Assembly (NCBI RefSeq): GCF_006385805.1
Contig: NZ_VFSG01000001.1
Location: 1,364,001 to 1,428,000 of the forward strand
Length of the DNA stretch: 64,000 nucleotides
Reading direction: 5' to 3'
Origin: Streptococcus xiaochunlingii
GTDB lineage: Bacteria > Bacillota > Bacilli > Lactobacillales > Streptococcaceae
Part shown: piece by piece, positions 27,680 through 37,419 of the stretch
How positions within the stretch are numbered: the stretch's first letter is position 1
How the letters are laid out: each line of letters starts with the position of its first letter
Program-made: the position numbers and the translations under genes
The notes under the pieces: model-generated
What the model was told of the DNA's origin: nothing
What the model saw: only the letters and a program-made list of their open reading frames with translations
Databases searched by the model: none

Positions 27680-28522
27680 ATGAAAAATTCAGTTCAATTT
27701 AAACGCCGCCTTAATCATTTCTTGACTTACCTCTACTTGGTTGTCCTTTCCATCATCATCATCTATCCCTTGTTGATCACGGTTCTTTCAGCCTTCAAAA
27801 CTGGTAATGTCAGTGCCTTTACGCTTGATTTCAGTGGCAGTCTCAGCTTTGATAACTTCCAAAAACTCTTTACGGACACCTTATATGGTACCTGGTATCT
27901 CAACACCTTGATCATCGCCATTATTACCATGGTCGCTCAAACATCCATCATTACCTTGGCAGGATATGCATACAGCCGCTACAACTTCTTGGCTCGTAAG
28001 CAAAGTTTGGTCTTCTTCTTGATTATCCAAATGGTGCCTACCATGGCTGCTTTGACTGCCTTCTTCGTTATGGCCTTGATGTTGAATGCCTTGAACCACA
28101 GCTGGTTCCTCATCTTCCTCTATGTCGGTGGAGGAATCCCAATGAACGCTTGGTTGATGAAGGGTTACTTCGATACAGTCCCAATTTCACTTGATGAATC
28201 TGCAAAATTGGATGGTGCTGGACACTTCCGTCGCTTCTGGCAAATCGTCCTTCCATTGGTTCGCCCAATGATTGCGGTACAAGCTCTTTGGGCCTTCATG
28301 GGACCTTTTGGAGACTACATCTTGTCTAAATTCTTGCTTCGCGATGAAATCAATTACACGGTAGCTGTTGGTCTTCAAACCTTTATCAGCGACCAAAAAA
28401 ATCAAAAGATTGCCTTCTTTGCGGCAGGTGCGATTCTGATTGCAGTTCCAATCTGTGTTCTGTTCTTCTTCCTTCAAAAGAACTTTGTTTCAGGCTTGAC
28501 AGCTGGTGGGGATAAAGGATAA
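27680..28522 (+). CDS. malD: maltodextrin ABC transporter permease MalD (MalG family)
   Basis: A 280-residue permease with six predicted helices. The EAA-type loop is [21 protein letters not shown] at about 175-195, here beginning D instead of E. The reading frame extends 15 codons upstream, but those overlap malC; GGAGG nine bases before ATG 27680 marks the start. The C-terminus [12 protein letters not shown] is typical of MalG. It ends the malXCD transport operon and is followed by a long-stem terminator. Confidence 0.95.
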   Translation: MKNSVQFKRRLNHFLTYLYLVVLSIIIIYPLLITVLSAFKTGNVSAFTLDFSGSLSFDNFQKLFTDTLYGTWYLNTLIIAIITMVAQTSIITLAGYAYSRYNFLARKQSLVFFLIIQMVPTMAALTAFFVMALMLNALNHSWFLIFLYVGGGIPMNAWLMKGYFDTVPISLDESAKLDGAGHFRRFWQIVLPLVRPMIAVQALWAFMGPFGDYILSKFLLRDEINYTVAVGLQTFISDQKNQKIAFFAAGAILIAVPICVLFFFLQKNFVSGLTAGGDKG

Positions 28523-28618
28523 AATAAACTTTTCTATAACCTTCCAGCCATGATGAAAAGGACAAGATCTCCTCTCGTGCTTTTCTCCCAGTCACATTAA
28601 TTTTATCTTTAAGGAAAG

Positions 28619-28680
28619 GATGGGAGTGGGACAAGGGTAGCAAGTTGATTGATTTGCTACCAGTTTCTCTCCCATCTTTG
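28619..28680 (+). terminator. terminator of malXCD
   Basis: Outer stem GATGGGAG/CTCCCATC (28619-28626, 28669-28676) with inner stem GGTAGCAA/TTTGCTACC, followed by TTTGG. The following malA promoter overlaps its 3' edge. Confidence 0.7.
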
Positions 28681-28705
28681 GTTAAGGATAAAATCTTGTT
28701 ATGCT
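28678..28705 (+). promoter_or_regulatory. promoter of malA-malR-pulA
   Basis: TTGGTT, 16-bp spacer, TATGCT with TGT just before the -10. No MalR-type operator core was seen around it, so malR may be expressed independently of maltodextrin. Confidence 0.45.
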
Positions 28706-28750
28706 CTCCATACAAGGGAAATCCATCCCGGAGATTAGAAAGGTCTCTTC

Positions 28751-29563
28751 ATGCCCTATCCATTTAACTATTTTTCCAGCCTTTTTCAGGTAAGAAAAGC
28801 ATTTGCCAACCGCAAACAACTTAATTGGTTCCAAATGGTCTTTACCTCACTCTTTCTTCTATCCTTGACCCTCATTCCTGTTGCCATTCAAAATGCAGAA
28901 CTACAGACCTACCCCTTAACCACCTTCGTTAGTGATGTCTTTGATCCCTTAACAGACGACGTTATGAAGGATTTAAAAGAAAACATACAGATAAATCAGC
29001 AAGAACTAGTCTATAACAGTCATTTTGGAGTTCATAAAAATGAGGCTGGTCATGTTATCTTAGGCCATCACGAAGGAACTCAATTAGGAGAAAAATTAAC
29101 TCTTTATTTCGATAAAAATCAATTGATTGTAAGTAAAGAAAAGAAAGAACTGGCTACGATTCCTTACCAAGCCATCAATCAAGAGAGCATCCAGGACAAA
29201 AAGGAACTCACTAAGGCCATTTCCAAAGATTGGTTCCAGACCAATCGATTGGCTGTTAGCCTCTTTCTCGTCCTCTTCTCAGGTTTCTTATCTGCTGTGA
29301 ATTTTGCCATTTTAGTATTTGGAGCTTCCTTCTTCCTCTTCTTGACACGGAAGTCACGTCTCTTCTCTCTCAAGACCTTCAAAGAATGCTTCAATTTTAC
29401 CCTCAACTGTCTAGGATTGCCCATTCTCGCGAGCGTCCTGATCAGTTTAGTATTCCACCAAGTCTTTACGACAACCATCTTGATCCAAAATATCCTATTT
29501 GTCTTGTTCCTCGCACTTGCTTTCTATAAGACTCATTTCCGGGATCCAGATTACAAACCTTAG
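28751..29563 (+). CDS. malA: MalA, DUF1189 membrane protein
   Basis: A 270-residue membrane protein of the DUF1189 family, called MalA in the pneumococcal malAR operon. One hydrophobic segment is near residues 28-48, a soluble extracytoplasmic domain of about 120 residues contains LTLYFDKNQLIVSKEKKEL, and three C-terminal helices lie at about 170-200, 218-240 and 243-262. Its role in maltodextrin use is not established. malR follows after 11 bp. Start at ATG 28751 with GAAAGG upstream. Confidence 0.88.
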   Translation: MPYPFNYFSSLFQVRKAFANRKQLNWFQMVFTSLFLLSLTLIPVAIQNAELQTYPLTTFVSDVFDPLTDDVMKDLKENIQINQQELVYNSHFGVHKNEAGHVILGHHEGTQLGEKLTLYFDKNQLIVSKEKKELATIPYQAINQESIQDKKELTKAISKDWFQTNRLAVSLFLVLFSGFLSAVNFAILVFGASFFLFLTRKSRLFSLKTFKECFNFTLNCLGLPILASVLISLVFHQVFTTTILIQNILFVLFLALAFYKTHFRDPDYKP

Positions 29564-29574
29564 GGAGGTCCTTT

Positions 29575-30558
29575 ATGCGTGTCACCATCAAAGATGTCGC
29601 CAAACTTGCTGGCGTTGCACCATCTACCGTTACACGAGTGATTCAAAATAAATCTACCATCAGTGAAGCCACTAAAGAACGGGTTCGTTCTGCCATGAAA
29701 GAACTAGATTACCATCCAAACCTCAATGCTCGTAGCTTAGTGAGCCAGTCCAGTCAGGTCATTGCCCTTGTCTTGCCTGATGAAAGTGATGTGTTCTTCC
29801 AAAACCCCTTCTTCCCTACGGTCCTCCGTGGGATTAGTCAGGTTGCTTCTGATTATGGCTATGCCATTCAGATTTGTACAGGGGCTAATGAAACCCACCG
29901 CCTCGGTCAACTCAAACAAATGATTTATGGTAAGCGGGTAGATGGACTCATCTTCCTCTATTCCAAATTGAATGATCCTTTGGTTGACTTCTGTATTCAA
30001 GATAAATTTCCTTTCTTGATTTTGGGAAAAGCAACTTCACCGTTTGTATCCTTAGTCGATAACGACAATGTTAAGGCCGCCTTTGATGCGACCGAATATT
30101 TCATCAAGAAAGGATACCAACACATCGCCTTTGTTGGAGGAAATAAGGAATTGGCCGTTTCTCAAGACCGCTACAAGGGCTACCAAGAAGCTCTTGCCAG
30201 TCACCAGATCCCTCTCCGTGAGGAATTGGTCAAGTTCTCCTTTGGTTTCTTGCTGGAAGAAAATTCTTACCAAATCATGGATACCCTGCCTTTTGAAGAA
30301 CTGGAAGCACTCATGACGACGGATATTTTGGTTGCCGAAGGGGTTCGGAGATACCTGAGCGACAAACAAGTCGATCTTCCAATTATTTCCTTCGACTCTA
30401 TTCAACCACGAATTCCAATTGACGCCTATATTGATATCAATACGGTCGAATTGGGACGCGAATCTGTCAGAACCTTGCTCCAAATTATTAAGGACAACAA
30501 GGAAAACAAAACTGTTTGCTACAGACAGCTCATTGAACACTCGATTATTGAACTTTAG
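29575..30558 (+). CDS. malR: maltose operon repressor MalR (LacI family)
   Basis: A 327-residue LacI/GalR repressor. The N-terminal HTH reads TIKDVAKLAGVAPSTVTRVI and the hinge helix follows at about 48-58. The periplasmic-binding-protein-like effector domain includes VDGLIFLYSKLND and HIAFVGGNKELAVSQDRYKGY. Known from S. pneumoniae to repress malXCD and malMP until maltose is present; the AACGTT-centred sites between malQ and malX are its likely targets. pulA follows after 8 bp. Confidence 0.95.
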   Translation: MRVTIKDVAKLAGVAPSTVTRVIQNKSTISEATKERVRSAMKELDYHPNLNARSLVSQSSQVIALVLPDESDVFFQNPFFPTVLRGISQVASDYGYAIQICTGANETHRLGQLKQMIYGKRVDGLIFLYSKLNDPLVDFCIQDKFPFLILGKATSPFVSLVDNDNVKAAFDATEYFIKKGYQHIAFVGGNKELAVSQDRYKGYQEALASHQIPLREELVKFSFGFLLEENSYQIMDTLPFEELEALMTTDILVAEGVRRYLSDKQVDLPIISFDSIQPRIPIDAYIDINTVELGRESVRTLLQIIKDNKENKTVCYRQLIEHSIIEL

Positions 30559-30566
30559 GAGAACCT

Positions 30567-32618
30567 ATGACCACCAACTTTGCAGCTTATTTAGACGACC
30601 AAGACTTGATTCGCATGGAAGGAGGAGAGAGCGTAATGGCCTCTCTTCCTTTTACATTGACGTCTGGTTCGAAAACAATTGAACTTCTGCCGACAGAGGA
30701 AGAAAAAACTCTTCGAAGCCCCCTTCCCATCGACATGAGTCAAAGCTATACCCTCTCCAACGCTAAGGGAGAAACCTGCCTCATAAACTATCGCGACATC
30801 GTCCGCCAACCCATCTTTGATCAGCTATATGCTTATGATGGAGAGGATTTAGGAGCTCGTTACTCCAAAGAAAAAACCTGCTTTGCCTTTTGGGCTCCCA
30901 TTTCTCAAGAGGTTCAGCTCTTGATCAACCAAACTGTCTACCCGATGGAGCGGACAGAAAAAGGTGTATGGCGTATAGAACTCAAAGGAGACTGGGAAAA
31001 AGCCTCTTATTACTACCAGCATCAAGTCAACGGTGTAACCCATATCGTCCATGATCCTTATGCTCTTTCTTCTGAAGCCAATTCAGGAGCTAGCTATGTC
31101 ATCGACCGGCACAAGATTGAGCGCCCTATCCAGAGAGCCACAACCCAACTAGATCCGACTCAGGCCATTATTTATGAATTGAGCGTCCGGGACTTCTCCA
31201 TGCAAAAAGAAGTTGGTTTCAAATATCCTGGTACCTTCCCAGCCCTCTTAGAATCTCCTAAGCATGGAGACCAGACCTTTGGCTTTGACTATTTGAAATC
31301 ACTAGGCATTACTCATGTCCAGCTCATGCCCCTCTATGATTTCGGAAGCGTAGATGAAACAAATCCTACTGCTGGTTATAATTGGGGCTATGACCCTGTG
31401 CAATACAATGTTCCTGAGGGAAGTTTTAGTAGCCAGCCAAATGATCCTTACCAACGGATCCTGGAGTTGCAACGGGTGATTGATGCCTATCACGAAGCAG
31501 ATCTCAGCCTCATCATGGATGTGGTTTATAACCATGTTTACCTCTCTGATGAATTTGCTTTTGAGCGGATTGTCCCAGGCTATTTCTATCGCTATGACCA
31601 GGATCGCCAACGAACCAACGGAACCTTCTGTGGGAACGATGTAGCTAGCGAGAGAGCCATGGTTCGCAACTACATCAAGCAGTCGGTCAAGCAGTGGGTT
31701 CAACTCTACGGCTTTGATGGTTTCCGCTTTGACCTGATGGGCATTCTTGACCGCCAAACCATGATGGAAATTCAAGAAGAATTAGTAGCCATTTACCCCA
31801 ACATTTACCTTTATGGGGAAGGGTGGAAGATGGATACTGGACTGGATCCTGAACTCCTGGCCCATCAATACAATGCCAGTCAACTTCGTCCGTATGGCTT
31901 CTTTAGTGACAACTTCCGTGATACCATTAAACGAAGCATCCTGAACGAAGGACGTATAGACAGTCGCTATCAGGCCAATGATCTGGCCAATATTTTGACT
32001 GGTAACATCGGACTCAAAGGAATCCCCCACTTTGTGCGTCCTCAACAGGCAATTAACTATGTGGAATGCCACGACAATGCGACCTTCTTTGACTATCTCA
32101 AGGTTGAAGATCCAAACATTTCAGAGGAGCTGCGTCAGGCTAAAGCTCGACTTGGCTTGCATCTCGTCCTCTTGGCTCAAGGAGTTCCTTTCTTACATGC
32201 TGGTCAAGAATTCTATCGCAGCAAAGGGTTAGAAGAGAACACTTACAATCTTCCAGATGCTCTAAATCAACTGGACTGGCTTTCTTCTACAGCTTATGAA
32301 ACAGATATTCAGTTCCTGCGCGAATTGATTGCCTATCGAAAAGAGGAAGAGCTCCTTCGTTTTGACAAGGCCCAAGATATACGGGATTACTGCCAAGTCA
32401 CTTGGATCTCAGAGGAGACTTTCTCATACAGCATCGAGAAAGACGGTCGTAAGTTGCTTATCTTGGTCAACCTTTCTGATCAAGAATGGACCTATCGACT
32501 CAAACAATCTGCAAGATTAGCGATTGCCTACCCTCATGTGTATGGGAGAGAGCAAGGACTTTCTCAAGAAGAATTTTCCGTTCCAGCCCATGGTTGGATC
32601 TTGGTAGAACAAGCATAA
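30567..32618 (+). CDS. pulA: type I pullulanase (intracellular)
   Basis: A 683-residue GH13 debranching enzyme that hydrolyses α-1,6 bonds. No signal peptide or LPXTG anchor is present, so it acts inside the cell on imported branched dextrins, unlike the large surface pullulanase SpuA. A CBM48-like N-terminal region includes RYSKEKTCFAFWAPISQEVQ. The type I pullulanase signature YNWGYDP is present, with catalytic segments GFRFDLMG (Asp), YGEGWKM (Glu) and ECHDNATFFD (Asp). It is the third gene of malA-malR-pulA and ends at a strong bidirectional terminator. Confidence 0.93.
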   Translation: MTTNFAAYLDDQDLIRMEGGESVMASLPFTLTSGSKTIELLPTEEEKTLRSPLPIDMSQSYTLSNAKGETCLINYRDIVRQPIFDQLYAYDGEDLGARYSKEKTCFAFWAPISQEVQLLINQTVYPMERTEKGVWRIELKGDWEKASYYYQHQVNGVTHIVHDPYALSSEANSGASYVIDRHKIERPIQRATTQLDPTQAIIYELSVRDFSMQKEVGFKYPGTFPALLESPKHGDQTFGFDYLKSLGITHVQLMPLYDFGSVDETNPTAGYNWGYDPVQYNVPEGSFSSQPNDPYQRILELQRVIDAYHEADLSLIMDVVYNHVYLSDEFAFERIVPGYFYRYDQDRQRTNGTFCGNDVASERAMVRNYIKQSVKQWVQLYGFDGFRFDLMGILDRQTMMEIQEELVAIYPNIYLYGEGWKMDTGLDPELLAHQYNASQLRPYGFFSDNFRDTIKRSILNEGRIDSRYQANDLANILTGNIGLKGIPHFVRPQQAINYVECHDNATFFDYLKVEDPNISEELRQAKARLGLHLVLLAQGVPFLHAGQEFYRSKGLEENTYNLPDALNQLDWLSSTAYETDIQFLRELIAYRKEEELLRFDKAQDIRDYCQVTWISEETFSYSIEKDGRKLLILVNLSDQEWTYRLKQSARLAIAYPHVYGREQGLSQEEFSVPAHGWILVEQA

Positions 32619-32654
32619 AAAAATTCCTGCAAGAAGTTCTTGCAGGAATTTTTT
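32617..32654. terminator. bidirectional terminator between pulA and yitT-family gene
   Basis: AAAAAATTCCTGCAAGAA and TTCTTGCAGGAATTTTTT form a near-perfect stem with A and T runs on both sides, overlapping the stop codons of both converging genes. Confidence 0.9.
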
Positions 32655-33594
32655 AATCTTCTACTTCGACAAAGCGTCCAATAATATGAACATTGTCTGA
32701 AATGGTTATAAAAGCTTGAGGGTCTGCTTTTTTCATTAAAAATTTAAACTCATTAAACTCTGCTCGGGTAATAACCGTGAGTAAGACGGCTTTTTCCTGA
32801 TGATTATAGGTCCCTTCGGCATTGTGGATAATGGTTGCACCACGGTGCAATCGTTTATGGATTTTCTCAATAATCTTATCCGGTTGGCTAGTGACAATCA
32901 TGGCTTGCATCCGCTTCTGCTTGGTAAAGACAGCATCTGTCACTCGACTGGAAACAAAAATAGTAATCATCGAATAGAGGGCATACTTCCAACCAAAGGT
33001 CATCCCTGCTATCAACATGATGGTCCCATTAACGATGAGAGAAATTTTGCCGACGTTCTTGCCCGTTCGCTTTCGAATGGTCAAACTGACAATATCGGTT
33101 CCCCCACTGGAGATATTATTCCGAAGGGCAAAACCAATCCCTGTCCCCATAACCACACCCCCAAACAAGGCGTTCATGATAGGGTCATTGGTGAGCGTAA
33201 CTACTGGAACAAATTGGATAAAAAAGGAACTCATGGACACCGTTATAAAGGTGAAAATGGTAAACTTATGGCCAATTTGATACCAGGCGATGATCATTAA
33301 GGGTAGATTGATGGCATAAAATGACAAGGAAACAGGAATGGTAAAGCCCAAAAATCGATCACTAAGAGCAGAAACAATCTGTGCTAACCCTGTCGCGCCA
33401 CTCGAATAGACACGTCCCGGCTGGAAAAAGAAGTTCACAGCAATCGCAGATAAAAATCCATAGACCAATGAGGCTGAAATCTTTTCATCATATTTTTCGC
33501 GGGAAATGCTTTTCAAGACCCGTAATAATTTAAAATTATAAGCAATTCTTCTCACATAATAACGTAAGATTTTACCTAAGCGAGTTTTTTTCAT
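32653..33594 (-). CDS. YitT family membrane protein (DUF2179)
   Basis: A 313-residue membrane protein. Residues about 45-235 hold five to six helices of the YitT/DUF161 type (GATGLAQIVSALSDRFLGFT, NNISSGGTDIVSLTIRKRTG). The C-terminal 75 residues form a DUF2179 cytoplasmic domain (RGATIIHNAEGTYNHQEKAV). The N-terminus is basic (MKKTRLGKILRYYVRR). Function is not established in streptococci. It lies about 70 bp after aspS with a terminator between. Confidence 0.9.
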   Translation of the reverse strand: MKKTRLGKILRYYVRRIAYNFKLLRVLKSISREKYDEKISASLVYGFLSAIAVNFFFQPGRVYSSGATGLAQIVSALSDRFLGFTIPVSLSFYAINLPLMIIAWYQIGHKFTIFTFITVSMSSFFIQFVPVVTLTNDPIMNALFGGVVMGTGIGFALRNNISSGGTDIVSLTIRKRTGKNVGKISLIVNGTIMLIAGMTFGWKYALYSMITIFVSSRVTDAVFTKQKRMQAMIVTSQPDKIIEKIHKRLHRGATIIHNAEGTYNHQEKAVLLTVITRAEFNEFKFLMKKADPQAFITISDNVHIIGRFVEVED

Positions 33595-33620
33595 GACTAT
33601 CTCTTAATTTATAAATAAAG

Positions 33621-33654
33621 GGAAAATCTCAGAAGCTACTTCTGCGGATTTTCC
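33621..33654 (-). terminator. terminator of aspS
   Basis: Minus strand GGAAAATC-CG-CAGAAG, loop TAGC, TTCTG-A-GATTTTCC, then CTTTATTT. One-base bulges. Just beyond the aspS stop. Confidence 0.75.
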
Positions 33655-33664
33655 GCTTTTATTC

Positions 33665-35419
33665 TTACTCCTCAGTTTTGACTTCTACTTGTAGACTCAA
33701 CTCTTCCAGTTGTTTGGTAGATACTGCAGAAGGGGCTTGGGTCATTGGATCTGTTGCCTTGTTGTTCTTAGGGAAGGCAATCACTTCACGGATATTCTCC
33801 TCACCAGCTAACAACATGACAAAACGGTCCAAACCAAGAGCCAATCCACCATGTGGAGGGAAACCATAATCCATAGCTTCTAGCAAGAAACCAAATTGCT
33901 CTGTCGCATCTTCTTTTGAGAAACCGAGAGCCGTAAACATCCGTTCTTGCAATTCTTTTTGGTTGATCCGGAGACTTCCTCCTCCAAGTTCGTAACCATT
34001 GAGCACAATGTCATAGGCAATAGCACGTACCTTAGCGAGATCGCCCTCTAATTCATGAGCTGTATCTGCTTGTGGAAGTGTAAAGGGATGGTGGGCACTC
34101 ATGTAACGGCCTTCTTCTTCAGACCACTCAAACATTGGCCAATCTACCACCCAAAGGAAGTTGAATTGATTGTTGTCGATGAGGTCTAATTCCTTGGCAA
34201 TTCTGCAACGAAGGGCACCTAGGGTTGCATTGGCTACTTCTAGTGTATCCGCTACAAAGAGGACCAAATCTTTTTCTTCCAACTGTAAAGCACTTGTCAA
34301 CTCTGTTGTCACGTCTGTCAAGAACTTAGCAACTGGGCCGTTTAAAGCACCATCAGCTACCTTGACCCATGCAAGACCTTTGGCCCCATATTGTTTGGCT
34401 ACTTCGGTCATCTTATCGATATCTTTACGTGAGTAGTTGTCTGCTGCTCCTTTGACCACAATGGCTTTCACTGCTGGAGCTTCTGAGAAGACCTTGAAGT
34501 CTACACCCTTTACAACTTCTGTCAAGTCTGTCAAGAGCATCTCAAAACGAGTATCTGGTTTGTCCGAACCGTAAAGAGCCATCGCATCATCGTACTTCAT
34601 CCGCGGGAAAGGAAGGGTGACTTCAATTCCCTTGGTTTCTTTCATGACACGCGCGATTAAACCTTCGGTAATGTCTTGAATTTCTTGCTCTGTCAAGAAG
34701 GAGGTTTCTAAATCGACCTGTGTAAACTCAGGTTGACGGTCTCCACGTAAATCTTCGTCACGGAAACATTTGACGATTTGATAATAGCGGTCAAAGCCTG
34801 CATTCATCAACAATTGTTTCGTGATTTGAGGGCTTTGAGGCAAGGCATAGAAGTGCCCCTTGTTGACACGAGATGGAACGAGATAGTCACGCGCCCCTTC
34901 TGGAGTTGACTTAGAAAGGAAAGGTGTTTCCACATCAATAAATTCCAACTCATCCAAGTAATTCCGAATAGAGTGGGTTACTTTAGCACGCAATTTCAAG
35001 TTTTCCAACATCTCTGGGCGACGCAAGTCCAAATATCGATAGCGTAGACGGGTATCGTCGTTAGCTTCAATGCCATCCTTGATCTCAAATGGTGTGGTTT
35101 TTGCCGTATTAAGGACAGTCAATGAAGAAACATGCATTTCAACCTGACCTGTTGCAATTTTATCATTCGCTTGCTGTCTAGCAGCAACTTGACCTGTCAC
35201 TTCGATCACATACTCGCTACGAAGGCTCTCGGCCGTTGCCATGACTTCCGAACTGACCGTCTCTGGATTGATGACCAATTGCATAATCCCTTCACGGTCC
35301 CGCAAATCAATAAAGATCAAGCCACCCAAATCACGGCGTCGACTCACCCAACCTTTGAGGGTTAGTTCTTGTCCAATGTGTTCCTCGCGAACACGCCCAG
35401 CATACATGGAACGTTTCAT
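33665..35419 (-). CDS. aspS: aspartyl-tRNA synthetase
   Basis: A 584-residue class II synthetase. The N-terminal anticodon-binding OB fold contains [20 protein letters not shown]. Motif 2 lies around [18 protein letters not shown], the bacterial GAD insertion is at about 290-410, and motif 3 is [17 protein letters not shown] six codons upstream is in frame, but AspRS proteins begin [10 protein letters not shown], so ATG 35419 is preferred. An extended -10 (TGGTAAAAT on the minus strand) lies about 40 bp upstream. hisS, often adjacent in other streptococci, is not here. Confidence 0.97.
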   Translation of the reverse strand: MKRSMYAGRVREEHIGQELTLKGWVSRRRDLGGLIFIDLRDREGIMQLVINPETVSSEVMATAESLRSEYVIEVTGQVAARQQANDKIATGQVEMHVSSLTVLNTAKTTPFEIKDGIEANDDTRLRYRYLDLRRPEMLENLKLRAKVTHSIRNYLDELEFIDVETPFLSKSTPEGARDYLVPSRVNKGHFYALPQSPQITKQLLMNAGFDRYYQIVKCFRDEDLRGDRQPEFTQVDLETSFLTEQEIQDITEGLIARVMKETKGIEVTLPFPRMKYDDAMALYGSDKPDTRFEMLLTDLTEVVKGVDFKVFSEAPAVKAIVVKGAADNYSRKDIDKMTEVAKQYGAKGLAWVKVADGALNGPVAKFLTDVTTELTSALQLEEKDLVLFVADTLEVANATLGALRCRIAKELDLIDNNQFNFLWVVDWPMFEWSEEEGRYMSAHHPFTLPQADTAHELEGDLAKVRAIAYDIVLNGYELGGGSLRINQKELQERMFTALGFSKEDATEQFGFLLEAMDYGFPPHGGLALGLDRFVMLLAGEENIREVIAFPKNNKATDPMTQAPSAVSTKQLEELSLQVEVKTEE

Positions 35420-35519
35420 TGTATTTTTACTCTCCAAACTAATATTCTTCCTTCTATTTTACCATAAAGCCTGTCAGATAAGTGCTTTTCCAGAGATTTT
35501 TCCAGAAAAAACAGTTCTT

Positions 35520-35765
35520 TTATTCAGCTTCTTTCCCAGTAGGAGTTTTCTCTTGTTTGGGCTCTTCATCGTATAGCGTTGGGGCCAAGATTTTCATCAG
35601 ACTAGCTGTTCCAAAACGCATGATAGCTGCCAAGACTCCAAATATTGGAGCCAAGTTTCGGAAAAAGAAGTCTCCTCTGATGAATTGAGTGATGAGGCCC
35701 GTAATGAGAAAGATCACGATCCCTTGAAGAATCGCATAAACAGCTATTTTCTTCATTGTTTTCAT
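35520..35765 (-). CDS. small membrane protein, unknown
   Basis: An 81-residue protein with two predicted helices (about 6-28 and 38-60) and a charged C-terminal tail (LYDEEPKQEKTPTGKEAE). AAAGGA precedes ATG 35765. It lies alone between dltD and aspS on the minus strand. Its upstream region holds an inverted repeat made of DnaA-box sequences. No family recognised. Confidence 0.65.
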   Translation of the reverse strand: MKTMKKIAVYAILQGIVIFLITGLITQFIRGDFFFRNLAPIFGVLAAIMRFGTASLMKILAPTLYDEEPKQEKTPTGKEAE

Positions 35766-35793
35766 GGTTTACCAGTTCCTTTCTTTCTAGTAG

Positions 35794-35841
35794 ACAGACT
35801 TATCCACAAGTCTGTGGATAAGTCTGTGAATATGGGGATAA
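35794..35841. promoter_or_regulatory. DnaA-box cluster with 14-bp inverted repeat
   Basis: TTATCCACA on the plus strand (35800-35808), the same box on the minus strand (35813-35821) and a third minus-strand near-box TTATCCCCA (35833-35841). The first two are halves of a perfect inverted repeat ACAGACTTATCCAC/GTGGATAAGTCTGT (35794-35827) with a 6-nt centre. It lies between the dltD terminator and the start of the small membrane protein gene. Confidence 0.75.
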
Positions 35842-35860
35842 GTTTCTTCAAAACCATAGG

Positions 35861-35890
35861 AAAAAAGGTTGAGACGGGGTATTCTCAACC
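35861..35890 (-). terminator. terminator of the dlt operon
   Basis: Minus strand GGTTGAGA, 8-nt loop, TCTCAACC, TTTTTTCC, starting about 10 bp after the dltD stop. Confidence 0.85.
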
Positions 35891-35900
35891 TCTTCGCATC

Positions 35901-37169
35901 TTACTTAAATTGATCCGGCTGGCCTTTATAGTTAGCCCAGTCCTGACTTAAGAAACGATTGTTAATCTTGTATTCAGGTGCCGGTTGAGGGTTGGAGACA
36001 AAAGGATCAACTGCCTTGTCAAAGGCCAACCATCCATTCCAGCCCATATGAATGGTATCCTGCATAAAGTAAGGTTTATCACCATCTTTAGAAAAATCAG
36101 CAATATGGGTAAAGCCTTGACTTTCTAGTTGGTAACGGATTTTTTCAACTGTCCGTTGATACATTTCTTGACTCAAGCCTGTATAAGCCATCCATTTCGA
36201 ATTCACTGGGGGGATGACAAAGATGACATTGGTTTTAGATTGAGCAAACTGATCCAAGACCAGTTGTAAATCATTGTATTCTGGGGATTGTTCATAGGAT
36301 TCATTCTTTTGGAATCCTTTGAGTTTCTTGAGCTTACTAGCAAGGCGATGGGTATAAAAGCTGTTACTAATGCCTAGTTTATTATTATTGGTTTTCTTTT
36401 TGGCTTCCGCCGTCGCCACCTCTTCCAAGGCTTCGTAAGAAAATGTATCTGGCAAATCATTCAAGCGAGAGAGAACCTTCTTCTCATAGTTGCTATTGTT
36501 CATTGCCGTAAAGGTGCTAAAGAAGGCATCCTCCCGACGAACAAAGCGCATGAGGGTCTGATTGAGACCTTTTTCAAAACTAGATAGATTTTGACCTTTG
36601 GCTAGCTTCTGAACTCCTCCCTGCATAGCAACATTAGGGTACTGTTGCAAGAGACGAGATGCCGCATACTGGCTTGCTGGTCCAGCTTCTTGGTTGGCCA
36701 AAAAGCTCGTTAATTGATCACTGTTAAAGTATTGCTGGAAGGCCGATGAGTCATAGCCATCCTTCGTAAACCACTGGGGCGATACTACATAAACAGCCGT
36801 TTTCCCTTCTAGTTGAGGAAGAATTTGCTGCATCCCAAAATATTGGTTCAAAGACGCTGCCCCTCGTTGACCTAGAAAATATGGACGGTAAGAGCGATCA
36901 TACTTCTCTGCTAGTACAGCTGGGTGGACGATGTCAAATCGCAACCATTCACTAGAACCAAAGAAGGGTACAAAACGATAGTTGGGATCCCCGAGCGCTT
37001 CTTCCTTACGGGCACGACTTTTAAAGCCTTCTGCCGTCAAGCTCACTGCGGCCTTTTTCTCCTCTGTCAGATTATATTTGTGGTTAATCGGATAGAAAAA
37101 GAGAAGAGCAGCGACAAGAGCCATGGCACAAAAGACTGGACCCAGAATCAGCCACAATCGTTTAAGCAT
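35901..37169 (-). CDS. dltD: D-alanyl-lipoteichoic acid biosynthesis protein DltD
   Basis: A 422-residue protein with one N-terminal membrane anchor (about 3-25) and an extracellular SGNH-hydrolase-like domain; it carries out a late D-alanine transfer step onto lipoteichoic acid. The catalytic Ser region is [11 protein letters not shown] and the C-terminal partner is [16 protein letters not shown]. The frame extends six codons upstream, but GGAG precedes ATG 37169 by seven bases. The start overlaps dltC by 8 bases, indicating translational coupling. Last gene of dltXABCD. Confidence 0.96.
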   Translation of the reverse strand: MLKRLWLILGPVFCAMALVAALLFFYPINHKYNLTEEKKAAVSLTAEGFKSRARKEEALGDPNYRFVPFFGSSEWLRFDIVHPAVLAEKYDRSYRPYFLGQRGAASLNQYFGMQQILPQLEGKTAVYVVSPQWFTKDGYDSSAFQQYFNSDQLTSFLANQEAGPASQYAASRLLQQYPNVAMQGGVQKLAKGQNLSSFEKGLNQTLMRFVRREDAFFSTFTAMNNSNYEKKVLSRLNDLPDTFSYEALEEVATAEAKKKTNNNKLGISNSFYTHRLASKLKKLKGFQKNESYEQSPEYNDLQLVLDQFAQSKTNVIFVIPPVNSKWMAYTGLSQEMYQRTVEKIRYQLESQGFTHIADFSKDGDKPYFMQDTIHMGWNGWLAFDKAVDPFVSNPQPAPEYKINNRFLSQDWANYKGQPDQFK

Positions 37170-37401
37170 TCTGAAGCTCCATGACACCTTCTACGATTTT
37201 GTTGGCAGTATTCCAGTCATCACGACCAAATTCAGATACTGGAACCCGAATATCGAAGCGGTTTTCCAATTCAACAATCAACTCAACGGTTCCCATGCTA
37301 TCAAGAACACCGGCATCAAAGAGATCCTCATCCATCATGTCTGAGACATCTTCCATAAACAATTCGTCAATAATTTCAATTACTTGTGATTTTACATCCA
37401 T
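37162..37401 (-). CDS. dltC: D-alanine carrier protein DltC
   Basis: A 79-residue acyl-carrier-type protein. The 4'-phosphopantetheine site is Ser35 in [12 protein letters not shown]. DltA loads D-alanine onto it and DltB/DltX/DltD use it for transfer across the membrane. The acidic helix II and length match the family. It sits 18 bp behind dltB and overlaps dltD. Confidence 0.97.
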   Translation of the reverse strand: MDVKSQVIEIIDELFMEDVSDMMDEDLFDAGVLDSMGTVELIVELENRFDIRVPVSEFGRDDWNTANKIVEGVMELQNA

Positions 37402-37419
37402 TTTTCATTTTTCCTTTTC

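Noticed and set aside
28523..28618. A small gene between malD and malA
   Set aside because: No frame with a ribosome-binding site; the interval is accounted for by the malXCD terminator and malA promoter.
35100..35519. T-box leader upstream of aspS
   Set aside because: The interval before aspS is under 100 bp to the next gene and shows no T-box consensus or specifier stem.
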